Virus record (IMG/VR): IMGVR_UViG_3300010293_000039
Coordinates: 1-23,271 of that record
Length of the DNA stretch: 23,271 nucleotides
Reading direction: 5' to 3' (one strand)
DNA from: a virus
Positions 11,950 through 18,975 of the stretch are shown piece after piece. The notes beneath the pieces are model-generated. The model saw only the letters and a program-made list of their open reading frames with translations. It made no database searches and had not been told where the DNA came from. Position numbers and translations under genes: made by a program. Every line of letters starts with the position of its first letter. The stretch's first letter is position 1.

Positions 11950-12555
11950 ATGAGCTATGAGGAAGTAAAACGATGGAGAAGTCGGACAAAACAAAGAATG
12001 ATCGACGCTTTTGGAGGAAAATGTGGTATTTGCGGTTACAACAAAACACACCGCTCATTATGTTTCCACCATACAGATGGAAACATAAAAGATTTTATTC
12101 TTGGTAATGCTAAATCCTGGGCAAAGATTGTTGTGGAGCTACGAAAGTGTGTTTTGTTGTGCGCGAATTGTCATGGTGAAGTCCATGATGGGTTGTTAGA
12201 AATACCAAACAATGTTCAAATGTTTGATGAGACTTTCGAGGATTATAAACATGGTCAACTTTTTGACGTTTGTCCTATTTGTGGAAATGAGAAGTATAAA
12301 AAGCTGCACACATGTTCACGGGCCTGCGCCGCGAAGGCCACTCAAAAAATCGATTGGGATGGAATAGATTTGGTTGAATTACTCAAACAAACCAAAAGCT
12401 TTGTTGGAACAGGTGATATGTTAGGTGTAAGTGGCGCAACGGTCAAAAAAAGATTGGTAAAAATGTATGGTATCGATAGTATCAATAATATACGACGATG
12501 TTTACCATCCGGAAAACTGGAACCTTGGAGTCAACACGGTGTTGATAACCGATAG
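11950..12555 (+). CDS. HNH homing endonuclease inserted in a tRNA gene
   Basis: About 201 residues from ATG 11950, chosen for CTGGAGGG just upstream; an in-frame ATG at 11923 has no such site and overlaps the late promoter. The HNH core has GKCGICGY, LCFHHTDGN and CVLLCANCHGEVHDG, so two CxxC zinc knuckles flank the His-Asn-His site. A second Cys cluster (CPICGNEK, CSRACAAK) and a C-terminal helix-turn-helix (TGDMLGVSGATVKKRL) would bind DNA. The last residues (DNR) and the stop are encoded by the 3' part of the tRNA. With the frame filling almost the entire insert there is little room for a self-splicing intron. Confidence 0.88.
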   Translation: MSYEEVKRWRSRTKQRMIDAFGGKCGICGYNKTHRSLCFHHTDGNIKDFILGNAKSWAKIVVELRKCVLLCANCHGEVHDGLLEIPNNVQMFDETFEDYKHGQLFDVCPICGNEKYKKLHTCSRACAAKATQKIDWDGIDLVELLKQTKSFVGTGDMLGVSGATVKKRLVKMYGIDSINNIRRCLPSGKLEPWSQHGVDNR

Positions 12556-12586
12556 GTCGCAGGCGCAAATCCTGCCGGTCCTACCA
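12541..12586 (+). tRNA. 3' part of the split tRNA gene
   Basis: TTGATAACCGAT could be the 3' side of an anticodon arm (Ile GAT-like, or CAT if joined to CTCA). It is followed by variable loop AGGTC, T-arm GCAGG-CGCAAAT-CCTGC, acceptor CGGTCCT and encoded ACCA. Acceptor pairing with 11846-11852 is complete, but no single join I tried gives a good anticodon stem. Confidence 0.75.
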
Positions 12587-12595
12587 AATAAAAAT

Positions 12596-12669
12596 GGGGT
12601 CGTAGCTTAATGTAAAGCGTAGTCCTTATAAGGCTTTGACTGTTGGTTCAAGTCCAACCGATCCCACCA
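12596..12669 (+). tRNA. tRNA-Ile (anticodon TAT)
   Basis: Acceptor GGGGTCG/CGATCCC, D-arm GCTT/AAGC, anticodon arm TAGTC-CTTATAA-GGCTT (one mismatch, one wobble), T-arm GTTGG-TTCAAGT-CCAAC and encoded ACCA. Confidence 0.85.
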
Positions 12670-12687
12670 ATATATGAAAGGTGTGAT

Positions 12688-13638
12688 ATGAAAACCATCG
12701 TGGAAATGCATTATGGCAGTCAACTCTACGGTCTGGCCACTCCGGAAAGTGACCAGGATTACCGGGGTGTTTTCCTTCCGGACATGAGGTCCATCTTGCT
12801 TGGTAGGATTCCAAGGAGCCTGAATACAAGCATCAAGAAGTCCCTCAGTGACCGTAATGGTCCGGAGGACACGGATATCGAGTTTTTCTCCCTACACCAT
12901 TTCATTAATATGGCCTGTGAGGGTAATACCATTGCGTTGGATATGCTCCATGCACCTAACAACATGTTGATCCAAACCAGTTCTTTATGGGATGAAATTG
13001 TGGCCAATAGGTCCAGGTTCTACACCACCAAGCTGAAGTCCTACCTTGGATACGCCCGGACTCAGTGCCACAAGTACGGTAACAAGGGTGATAGGCTAAG
13101 GTCCGCCACCATGGTACATAATTTTTTGACCAGTGTCAATACTGATATTGCAAATGATTATTTCCGTATGGATGAGATTTGGTCTATGCTACCGACTGAC
13201 CAAAATGTCCAATTTGTCAATACCGAAACGCCATATGGCCCAAAGATTTTCTATGAAGTGTGTGGCCGTAAGATCGAAAAGACTCTTACCGTTTCCGGTG
13301 CATTGGATATTGTGTTCCGGATCATGGAGAAATATGGCAACAGGGCCAGGTTGTCCTTGGATGGCCACGACTGGAAAGCGATCACCCATGCTGTCCGGGC
13401 CTGTCTCCAGCTAAAAGAGCTATACAAGGATGGTACTATCACGTTCCCACTGAAAGCGCGGGAATTACTGATGAACATCAAGCTGGGTAAGCTGGGCTTT
13501 GAGACCGTGGTGTCCCCAATGTTGGATGGTTTGATCCAGGAGGTAGAGGAGCTGTGTAACAAATCCACCTTGCCGGATAAAGTGGACCGACATTTCTGGG
13601 ATGAGTTTATCATCACCAATGTGAAAAATATTTTATAG
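12688..13638 (+). CDS. Nucleotidyltransferase of the RlaP (RNA-ligase-associated) type
   Basis: 316 residues from ATG 12688, behind AAGGTG. The N-terminus has MHYGSQLYGLATPESDQDYRGVFLPD, the GS-x(n)-DxD signature of minimal nucleotidyltransferases in the form seen in the PF10127-type family found near RNA ligases and in many phages. Later DIEFFSLHHFINMACEGNTIALDML and LSLDGHDWKAITHAVRACLQLKELY are also family-like. The family is thought to add nucleotides or end groups to RNA. Its place 18 nt after tRNA genes, one of them broken, fits tRNA repair, though this is inference. No RNA ligase is in the window. Confidence 0.75.
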   Translation: MKTIVEMHYGSQLYGLATPESDQDYRGVFLPDMRSILLGRIPRSLNTSIKKSLSDRNGPEDTDIEFFSLHHFINMACEGNTIALDMLHAPNNMLIQTSSLWDEIVANRSRFYTTKLKSYLGYARTQCHKYGNKGDRLRSATMVHNFLTSVNTDIANDYFRMDEIWSMLPTDQNVQFVNTETPYGPKIFYEVCGRKIEKTLTVSGALDIVFRIMEKYGNRARLSLDGHDWKAITHAVRACLQLKELYKDGTITFPLKARELLMNIKLGKLGFETVVSPMLDGLIQEVEELCNKSTLPDKVDRHFWDEFIITNVKNIL

Positions 13639-13645
13639 GCACATG

Positions 13646-13674
13646 TTTACAATCAGGCCTTAGCCTGATAAAAT
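13646..13674 (+). promoter_or_regulatory. Early-type promoter with a palindromic spacer, for the HU gene
   Basis: -35 TTTACA (13646-13651), 17-bp spacer ending TGA, -10 TAAAAT (13669-13674). The spacer carries the perfect inverted repeat ATCAGGC-CTTA-GCCTGAT (13652-13669), placed where a repressor would block RNA polymerase. Confidence 0.75.
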
Positions 13675-13709
13675 AGCGGTAACAATAAAAATTGGAGGTT
13701 GTACATTTT

Positions 13710-13982
13710 ATGCGTAAGAAAGATTTGGTAGAATTTGTGGCGGGTACCACCAATATTAGCAAGCGGGATGCCGGTATGGTTGTGGCGGCGGTGGTCGAAG
13801 GTCTTCGATCAGGTTTAATCGAGGACGGTGAAGTCGGTATTGTTGGTTTTGGCTCATTCAAGGTCAAAGACAAACCGGCACGCACGGCAAGAAACCCCAA
13901 AACAGGTGAAACGGTGGATGTAGAGGCGCGCCGGGTGATCAAGTTCAAGCCCTCTGGTGAGCTGAAAACAGCCGTACAGTAA
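13710..13982 (+). CDS. HU/IHF-family DNA-bending protein
   Basis: 90 residues from ATG 13710, behind TTGGAGG. It shows the full HU layout: N-terminal helices (MRKKDLVEFVAGTTNISKRDAGMVVAAVVEGL), GEVGIVGFGSFKVK, the arm RTARNPKTGETVDVEA and RRVIKFKPSGELK. HU-like proteins bind and bend DNA as dimers. In a phage this may help compact the genome or assist initiation and recombination. It has its own promoter with a likely operator and its own terminator, so it is a single-gene unit that might regulate itself. Confidence 0.93.
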   Translation: MRKKDLVEFVAGTTNISKRDAGMVVAAVVEGLRSGLIEDGEVGIVGFGSFKVKDKPARTARNPKTGETVDVEARRVIKFKPSGELKTAVQ

Positions 13983-14022
13983 CCAGAGCAACCAAGGTGT
14001 GATGTTGTACCAGTACAGAGTG

Positions 14023-14059
14023 AACGCTGGATCTTAACCATCCAGCGTTTACTTTTTGT
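14023..14059 (+). terminator. Rho-independent terminator after the HU gene
   Basis: AACGCTGGAT (14023-14032) and ATCCAGCGTT (14040-14049) form a 10-bp stem with a 7-nt loop, followed by TACTTTTTG. The -35 of the next promoter overlaps its 3' arm. Confidence 0.85.
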
Positions 14060-14076
14060 ACCAACCATGCTATACT
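14048..14076 (+). promoter_or_regulatory. Early-type promoter for the clamp-loader genes
   Basis: -35 TTTACT (14048-14053), 17-bp spacer ending TGC, -10 TATACT (14071-14076). Confidence 0.78.
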
Positions 14077-14095
14077 AATCCCATAGGAGACCATT

Positions 14096-14992
14096 ATGGA
14101 TAAAACAACGCTTTGGACCTTTTCCAACGAGCCCCAATCTCTCCAAGAGATGTGCTTAGACCCATCTATAAAAGCCAAGCTTGAGAAGGCCTTGGTTGAA
14201 ATGCCTAACCTTATGCTATCGGGACCCCCTGGTATTGGTAAAGGAACTTTCACCAATATTTTCCTACGAACCACTGGTGTTGATTATATTAAGATCAATG
14301 CATCAGATGAAAACAATGTGGATACAGTCCGGACAAAAATCAAGGCCTTCGCCACAGCACTGGGCTTTGCGGCCACCAAGAAATATGTCATACTTAACGA
14401 AATGGACGCACTTTCCGTAAATGCGCAATGGGCCATAAGGGATTTACAGGAGTCTGTCCAATCAATCACCAGGTTTATCTATATGTGTAACTATGAGCAG
14501 AAGATCATACCGGAGATCATATCCAGATGTCAATGTGTTAGCCTTAATAGCCCGCCACCAAAGGACATCTATATGTTCCTACAGGGTATCCTCAAAAAAG
14601 AGAAGGTGGTCTTAGAGTCCAAAGAGGACCTTGTGGCCTTGATCAAAAGCTATTATCCGGATATTCGCCGGATGATCAATACACTCCAGCTCAATACAGT
14701 GAATGGTAAGATAAGTCATGTCACCTTAGACAAAGCCAACACCATATATGATGAAATACTGAAAGCCATGTTGGAACATGACCTGGATACAATCAGGAAG
14801 ATACTGCGGAGCAACATGATTATGTACCCAGATTTGTACCAGCATTTGTTTGACAATGTGGATCAGTTCAAGTCGCCTGGTGATGCCATCATTGAGATCG
14901 GTAACGCATTGTACCGAAGCAGTATCGTGGCCATACAGGAAATCAACTTTTTGGCTATGGTTGCGCGGATGATGAGGGATGGTGTGATTTGA
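14096..14992 (+). CDS. 44: Clamp-loader large subunit (T4 gp44-like AAA+ ATPase)
   Basis: 298 residues against 319 in T4. It uses ATP to open and load the sliding clamp at primer ends. Walker A is LSGPPGIGKGT; the Walker B region reads KKYVILNEMDAL, with N where the family has D; sensor 1 is FIYMCNY and the arginine finger SRC is in IISRCQCVSL. Like the T4 protein it has an AAA+ core followed by a helical collar. The start follows AGGAGA. It overlaps the gp62-like gene by four bases, so the two subunits are probably made together. Confidence 0.92.
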   Translation: MDKTTLWTFSNEPQSLQEMCLDPSIKAKLEKALVEMPNLMLSGPPGIGKGTFTNIFLRTTGVDYIKINASDENNVDTVRTKIKAFATALGFAATKKYVILNEMDALSVNAQWAIRDLQESVQSITRFIYMCNYEQKIIPEIISRCQCVSLNSPPPKDIYMFLQGILKKEKVVLESKEDLVALIKSYYPDIRRMINTLQLNTVNGKISHVTLDKANTIYDEILKAMLEHDLDTIRKILRSNMIMYPDLYQHLFDNVDQFKSPGDAIIEIGNALYRSSIVAIQEINFLAMVARMMRDGVI

Positions 14993-15324
14993 AAAAGCAA
15001 TCCTTCAATGAGTTTTTTGCTCCGCTGAACAACATCTTCTATAAGAAGCAGGAGCCATATGATCCCAGAGTGATGCCGGCCTATTTGATGTCACTCTGGT
15101 TGTCACACTCCAACGATCTCTTAGAATTGATTAATGACATTAACGACATTCACTTCCTGATCGATGACCGACTCATCCAAAAGTATTATTACCACATGGT
15201 TCCAAAAGGCAGAAGGTTCCTTAAATGGATCAAAAAAGATAAAGCCGATGAGAATGAAATCGACACCAGGAAGGAACTTGGGATCAGTCGAATAGAATAT
15301 AGATGGTATAAAGAGTTGATGTGA
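14989..15324 (+). CDS. 62: Clamp-loader small subunit (T4 gp62-like)
   Basis: 111 residues, shorter than T4 gp62 (187). It begins at TTG in the overlap TTGA with the gp44-like stop; translation should be coupled, giving a lower dose for the single small subunit per loader. The segment YYHMVPKGRRFLKWIKK matches the T4 pattern AVPRGKRYGKWAK, and position between 44 and 45 supports the call. The C-terminal region of T4 gp62 is missing or replaced. Confidence 0.8.
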   Translation: MKKQSFNEFFAPLNNIFYKKQEPYDPRVMPAYLMSLWLSHSNDLLELINDINDIHFLIDDRLIQKYYYHMVPKGRRFLKWIKKDKADENEIDTRKELGISRIEYRWYKELM

Positions 15325-15353
15325 TTTACAAAAACTTGTCTGTGTGTTACAAT
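15325..15353 (+). promoter_or_regulatory. Early-type promoter for the sliding-clamp gene
   Basis: -35 TTTACA (15325-15330), 17-bp spacer ending TGT, -10 TACAAT (15348-15353). The -35 begins just after the gp62-like stop. Confidence 0.78.
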
Positions 15354-15375
15354 TCAATAAAACTAAGGAGACCCT

Positions 15376-16113
15376 ATGATTATCAACATCGAAAAATTTA
15401 AGGAATTGCTGCGTAAAGCTACGGTCAACTACTCCATTGAGTCCGTACAGCTTAATTTTGAGAAGGGGTTGGTGGAGTCCAAGATGATCTCCTCCGCAAG
15501 CGATGTTATTGCCATACTAAAGACCGAGAATGATGTGCTTCCGGAGCTAAAAACCGATATGTCCTTCTCCTTTGCTGATCCGGCTCAGAACCTTTTGCCT
15601 TACCTCAACCTGATAGATGAGGCTGAAACGGTCATCAAGGTTAGTGAGGAGAAGATCACCCTTCTCACAGGCCATCAGTCATCCCATGTTTTCTTTTGCT
15701 CGCCTCAAATTGTAAGTGTTTTTGGCCATACTGAACCGAAGGCCAGTTTCCCGGTGTTTCACCAGGTCAAAGTGGATAAGTCATTCAATGACACTTTTGA
15801 GAAGATCAAGAAGATCGGATCCAAGTTTGGTAAGGTCTACTTTGGGGTGGATAAAGGCTCATTCTATATTGAGACCAGTGACAAGACCAATAAGTTTTCT
15901 AACAGCTTCCGGGTGGATCTCAGCCAGGTAAAGTATTCCGATGTATCGATATGCCTTGATTACAAAAACATCGTGAACCTCATGTCCATCATAGAATCGG
16001 ATGACTTTACCATGGAATTCTACTATGTCAAGGAACGAGGTTTGGGTATGGTTCGCACATCCAACAAGAGTGGCAGTGAGAATTATTACCTTATGTCAAA
16101 AAAAGAAACTTAG
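15376..16113 (+). CDS. 45: DNA polymerase sliding clamp (T4 gp45-like)
   Basis: 245 residues (T4: 228), following AAGGAGA. The clamp is a ring that tethers DNA polymerase; in T4 it also activates late transcription together with gp33 and gp55. The N-terminus IINIEKFKELLRKATVNYSIESVQL, the middle MSFSFADPAQNLLPYLNLI and the C-terminus DDFTMEFYYVKERGLGMVR have the repeated alpha-beta pattern of gp45. The presence of TATAAATA late promoters here agrees with a clamp-dependent late system. Confidence 0.88.
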   Translation: MIINIEKFKELLRKATVNYSIESVQLNFEKGLVESKMISSASDVIAILKTENDVLPELKTDMSFSFADPAQNLLPYLNLIDEAETVIKVSEEKITLLTGHQSSHVFFCSPQIVSVFGHTEPKASFPVFHQVKVDKSFNDTFEKIKKIGSKFGKVYFGVDKGSFYIETSDKTNKFSNSFRVDLSQVKYSDVSICLDYKNIVNLMSIIESDDFTMEFYYVKERGLGMVRTSNKSGSENYYLMSKKET

Positions 16114-16127
16114 TATTGAACTCTTTA

Positions 16128-16135
16128 TATAAATA
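16128..16135 (+). promoter_or_regulatory. Late promoter TATAAATA
   Basis: Exact T4 late motif, 41 nt before the start of the 16177 gene. Confidence 0.6.
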
Positions 16136-16176
16136 AGTCAGGAGGGCTAATACCCCTTGACCTATAAGGAGAGTAT

Positions 16177-16512
16177 ATGATAAAGCTACGTGATTACCTA
16201 CAGTCCCCTACAACCAATCCTATGGTAACTGAGTCTAAGCTGGATAAACAAGACACGAAGATGATCTACTCGGTTCTTGAAAAACCGAGAAACATCAAAT
16301 TCGTGTTACGCTCATTTAGCCAAGAGTTAGGCGAAGATGACAGAGAGGTTAATGTGTCATTACGCAACAATGGTGTATTAACCTTTTCCTATAACATGGA
16401 ATTATATGATTTTACTGAAAAGCTTGTGGATATACTTGACACCCTTAGGCTGAAATTCAAGGCCGAGGAAGAGAGAAACATCAACACCGTCAATATAGTA
16501 GTCCAACTCTAA
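16177..16512 (+). CDS. Unknown protein, 111 aa, probably late
   Basis: Begins MIKLRDYLQSPTTNPMVTESKLDKQD behind AAGGAGAG. The N-terminal MxKLRDYL opening is common in small T4-like virion-associated proteins. The rest has charged strands (REVNVSLRNNGVLTFSYNM) and a helix. It has a late promoter and no early one, so it is probably structural or assembly-related. Confidence 0.7.
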   Translation: MIKLRDYLQSPTTNPMVTESKLDKQDTKMIYSVLEKPRNIKFVLRSFSQELGEDDREVNVSLRNNGVLTFSYNMELYDFTEKLVDILDTLRLKFKAEEERNINTVNIVVQL

Positions 16513-16541
16513 CTACCTGTTATCATTCATAAACATTTTGC

Positions 16542-16570
16542 TTGACAAATCATCCATCATATGATATACT
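16542..16570 (+). promoter_or_regulatory. Early-type promoter for the 16591-17656 genes
   Basis: -35 TTGACA (16542-16547), 17-bp spacer ending TGA, -10 TATACT (16565-16570). AAACATTTTGC lies just before the -35. Confidence 0.88.
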
Positions 16571-16590
16571 GAGTAATGTGGAGGTAAACT

Positions 16591-16647
16591 ATGTTTGTAT
16601 TTTGGAGAAATTGGCTGTTTGGTGAAGGAGGTTATAGTGCCAGTTAA
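16591..16647 (+). CDS. Possible 18-aa leader pept­ide (MFVFWRNWLFGEGGYSAS)
   Basis: A short frame behind a strong ribosome site (GGAGGT, six bases upstream), directly after the promoter. It runs over the ribosome site and start of the next gene in another frame, ending at TAA 16645-16647. Such an arrangement suggests translational coupling. It may also be a real micro-protein. Confidence 0.45.
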   Translation: MFVFWRNWLFGEGGYSAS

Positions 16648-16888
16648 ACCCGCACCAAAGGTCAGGTTTTACCTTTGGATCAAAGGTCGGCAAGATTCCA
16701 TAGATATGTCAGCGCCCTATAATCCTACCAAAAAGATATGGTTGCCATGGAAGTCATTCTACAAATGGTATTTTGGTAAAAATGGTAAGCCGTGGTATAT
16801 CTTTAGGACATCAAAAGCTGAAACGATGATCCGGAGGGATGAAATAAGCCATTGGATGATCTTTAAGCCAAACGAGGAGGAAAAATAA
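16637..16888 (+). CDS. Unknown protein, 83 aa
   Basis: Start GTG 16637, five bases after AAGGAGG. Further in-frame upstream codons have no ribosome site. The sequence VPVKPAPKVRFYLWIKGRQDSID then KIWLPWKSFYKWYFGKNGKPWYIF is rich in aromatic and basic residues and ends with an acidic tail. No family recognised. Confidence 0.65.
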   Translation: MPVKPAPKVRFYLWIKGRQDSIDMSAPYNPTKKIWLPWKSFYKWYFGKNGKPWYIFRTSKAETMIRRDEISHWMIFKPNEEEK

Positions 16889-16889
16889 A

Positions 16890-17384
16890 ATGATACCGGA
16901 AGTTGTGAAAAATTATTACATCATGTATGAATGGAGAGATAAATCTGGTAGAGATCACCGTTCTCCAAGAATATCTGTGGCCGTGCTCAGAGACTCGGAG
17001 GGCCTCTACCATAGAGGATTGGCCATGTGCTCGTTTGAAGAAACGCCGGTAAAGGTCTACGGACGAAGTGTGGCCATTAACCGAGCTAACTTGGCCTTGG
17101 AATACAAAGAGTCCTCCGGGAATATTATTTACCGGGAGAAAACCGAAACACTTTACCTACTTCTCAACGACGAAGGAATACAACCGGATTTCAAGTCCCA
17201 GTACAATGTTACACCCACCGCTTTTGAAAAGAAGCTATTTGGTAATGGCTGGAAGCCGACCAAACAGACCGAGGATGACATCGAAGGAGTGGCCGACTTT
17301 ATAGTACATGACCTTACAGAGTCGGAAAGCAAAAAACTCAATGATTTCCTTAACTATCTCATAAGCTTGAGGACAAAACGATGA
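16890..17384 (+). CDS. Unknown protein, 164 aa
   Basis: Begins MIPEVVKNYYIMYEWRDKSGRDHRSPRISVAVL behind GAGGAGG. It seems a mixed alpha-beta soluble protein with an acidic C-terminal helix (LTESESKKLNDFLNYLISL). It starts one base after the previous stop and overlaps the next gene by four, so it belongs to one early operon. No family recognised. Confidence 0.65.
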   Translation: MIPEVVKNYYIMYEWRDKSGRDHRSPRISVAVLRDSEGLYHRGLAMCSFEETPVKVYGRSVAINRANLALEYKESSGNIIYREKTETLYLLLNDEGIQPDFKSQYNVTPTAFEKKLFGNGWKPTKQTEDDIEGVADFIVHDLTESESKKLNDFLNYLISLRTKR

Positions 17385-17656
17385 CCAAATGTATAACCAC
17401 AAGACCAGGAAAAGAGTGTTTCCTGATGGGTAAGTCCATGTGTACATTGTATCCACTAACTTGTTTACCAGTAGTGGATAAATGTGATACATGTAAACAT
17501 GTAGACCCAATGGGTTATTGCAATGTATATATTAGCCCAAAAGCACGTTGGTCGCTGCTCGGAGGATGCCCTCTAAATACCAACCGTGTCGTAAAAGAGG
17601 AGGAGAAGAAAAGGATCAATCCCTTGAAGGCGTCCAAAAAGTCCAAGGGCAAATAA
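17381..17656 (+). CDS. Cys-rich small protein, 91 aa
   Basis: Ten cysteines lie in pairs: CITTRPGKEC, CTLYPLTC, CDTCKHVDPMGYC, and finally SPKARWSLLGGCPLN. The W-x4-GCPLN ending after CxxC resembles short zinc or iron-binding modules that I associate with deltaproteobacterial proteins; this is from memory. The C-terminus is lysine-rich. Metal binding is likely; function unknown. Confidence 0.65.
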   Translation: MTKCITTRPGKECFLMGKSMCTLYPLTCLPVVDKCDTCKHVDPMGYCNVYISPKARWSLLGGCPLNTNRVVKEEEKKRINPLKASKKSKGK

Positions 17657-17658
17657 CC

Positions 17659-17674
17659 ATTGCAACCGTGCAAT
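17659..17674. repeat. Perfect 6-bp hairpin before the transglycosylase gene
   Basis: ATTGCA-ACCG-TGCAAT, 21 nt before the transglycosylase start and without a T-run. It could protect or process the transcript, or bind a regulator. Confidence 0.4.
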
Positions 17675-17694
17675 ATGTATGAAGGGAGGTACAT

Positions 17695-18186
17695 ATGAAA
17701 CGAGCTACAATAGCGATTTTGCTAACATTGGCCTTGACATATCAGGTACAATCAATTTCATCCATGATTCACCCCGTCAATGGCAACATAGAAACCAAAG
17801 AAAACCCATTAAAACTGGCCGCGATGAAAACCGGATTGGGTGATCCTGGTGAAAAAATCCTTAATGCAATAGGTATAGCATCCAAACAAACAGGTCTAAA
17901 GGAAACATTTATACTGGCATTGATGTTTTCCGAGTCCTCATTCAAGACTCATGCTGTTTCCAAGAAGCAATATAAAGGCCTGATGCAAATTCCACACGCC
18001 GTATATTACGAGGATGCCAATGTCCTTATAGGCAGCCGTATATTTACCGAGAAGCTATTTTTGGCTAAAGGGGATTACAGAAAAGCAATAGTTCTATACA
18101 AAGGTTGGTCATCAGATCATCCGGAGGGTTGGAGACAAGCAGATAAGGTTTTACACATATCTAAAAGACTGGAGGCTCACGTATGA
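17695..18186 (+). CDS. Exported lytic transglycosylase (SLT-like)
   Basis: 163 residues behind AAGGGAGGT. A signal peptide or N-terminal anchor (MKRATIAILLTLALTYQVQS) is followed by a GH23-like domain: ALMFSESSF with catalytic E80, then YKGLMQIP and the late GDYRKAIVLYKG. The enzyme would cleave peptidoglycan in the periplasm. It may serve lysis or local wall opening. The following gene encodes a small membrane protein overlapping by four bases, so the pair may be a lysis or wall-associated module. The promoter upstream is of the early class, which would be odd for a main lysis enzyme. Confidence 0.82.
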   Translation: MKRATIAILLTLALTYQVQSISSMIHPVNGNIETKENPLKLAAMKTGLGDPGEKILNAIGIASKQTGLKETFILALMFSESSFKTHAVSKKQYKGLMQIPHAVYYEDANVLIGSRIFTEKLFLAKGDYRKAIVLYKGWSSDHPEGWRQADKVLHISKRLEAHV

Positions 18187-18392
18187 CATTGGATAAACTA
18201 GTTCCATCTAAAGAAAAACAAGGTATGTTATATAAAATAGGCTTTTGGTTTCTAACGATATTTCTGGTGGGATTCCTTTGTGGTACATACTTTGCTCAAC
18301 AGTTGATTATACTACCAAAGTTGATGGAAGCTCAAAAAATTGGTGCGGTGGTCATCAACAAAGAAATATACGATCTCAAAAGACGTCCGTAA
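18183..18392 (+). CDS. Small single-span membrane protein, 69 aa
   Basis: One hydrophobic helix (about residues 16-38, LYKIGFWFLTIFLVGFLCGTYF) with a charged N-terminus and a helical C-terminal part ending in KRRP. It overlaps the transglycosylase by ATGA. It might be a spanin-like or holin-like partner, but one helix and no lipobox make this weak. Confidence 0.6.
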   Translation: MTLDKLVPSKEKQGMLYKIGFWFLTIFLVGFLCGTYFAQQLIILPKLMEAQKIGAVVINKEIYDLKRRP

Positions 18393-18421
18393 ACCATCGA
18401 ATCCATTACATAACATTTTTC

Positions 18422-18450
18422 TTGACATGGTATAGATATTATGATATAAT
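18422..18450 (+). promoter_or_regulatory. Consensus early-type promoter
   Basis: -35 TTGACA (18422-18427), 17-bp spacer ending TGA, -10 TATAAT (18445-18450), preceded by TAACATTTTTC. Serves the 18479-19517 genes and perhaps the second tRNA cluster. Confidence 0.92.
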
Positions 18451-18478
18451 ACTTCCAACAAATAAGAGAGGTGTTGAT

Positions 18479-18661
18479 ATGTCATCGGTTAAGACGGTCA
18501 AGAGAGATGAGAAAACAGGTTGGTATATTGATCGCGTCCATGTTGGTGGCACTGTCTGGTTCTTGAAGGACAGGAAAGGTAACGCGGTAGCTCATGGTAA
18601 ATATAGACCGATGCTGGAATGCTATAAAATATCAATCAAGGAGGCCAAAAATGTGGGCTAA
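18479..18661 (+). CDS. Unknown small protein, 60 aa
   Basis: Starts at ATG 18479 (MSSVKTVKRDEKTGWYIDRVHVGGTVWFLKDRKGN) behind AGAGAGGTG; longer in-frame starts lie upstream of the promoter and are rejected. It looks like a small beta-strand protein and ends EAKNVG, overlapping the next gene by 11 bases. No family recognised. Confidence 0.65.
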   Translation: MSSVKTVKRDEKTGWYIDRVHVGGTVWFLKDRKGNAVAHGKYRPMLECYKISIKEAKNVG

Positions 18662-18974
18662 ACCTACAAAGGCTATGCTGGCAAAGGTTCCGAAACTGTA
18701 TTCCACGGAGAAGATCAAGGCCAAGGACAAGATGATCTACCTGCACTTCTTCATTGGAGCCTGTGACTGGTATATTGCGGAATATGATGGCAAAGACATG
18801 TTCTTTGGGTTTGCGATCCTCAATAACGACCTCCAAAACGCTGAGTGGGGCTATGTTTCCTTCAGTGAATTGAAGGAATTGAACGTTCGCGGCTTCGAGG
18901 TGGACACTGATAAATACTGGGATGTCCGTAAGGCTATTGAAGTCAGTAAGATTGTTGCAGCAAATGGGGTGTAG
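18651..18974 (+). CDS. DUF2958-like protein
   Basis: 107 residues from ATG 18651 behind AAGGAGG. It reads MWAKPTKAMLAKVPKLYSTEKIKAKDKMIYLHFFIGACDWYIAEYDG, then FGFAILNNDLQNAEWGYVSFSEL and VDTDKYW: the PxLYxT-HFF-WYxxEYDG-FG-EWGY pattern of the DUF2958 family. This family is widespread on plasmids, conjugative elements and phages, and its biochemical role is unknown. Located in an early operon. Confidence 0.78.
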   Translation: MWAKPTKAMLAKVPKLYSTEKIKAKDKMIYLHFFIGACDWYIAEYDGKDMFFGFAILNNDLQNAEWGYVSFSELKELNVRGFEVDTDKYWDVRKAIEVSKIVAANGV

Positions 18975-18975
18975 T

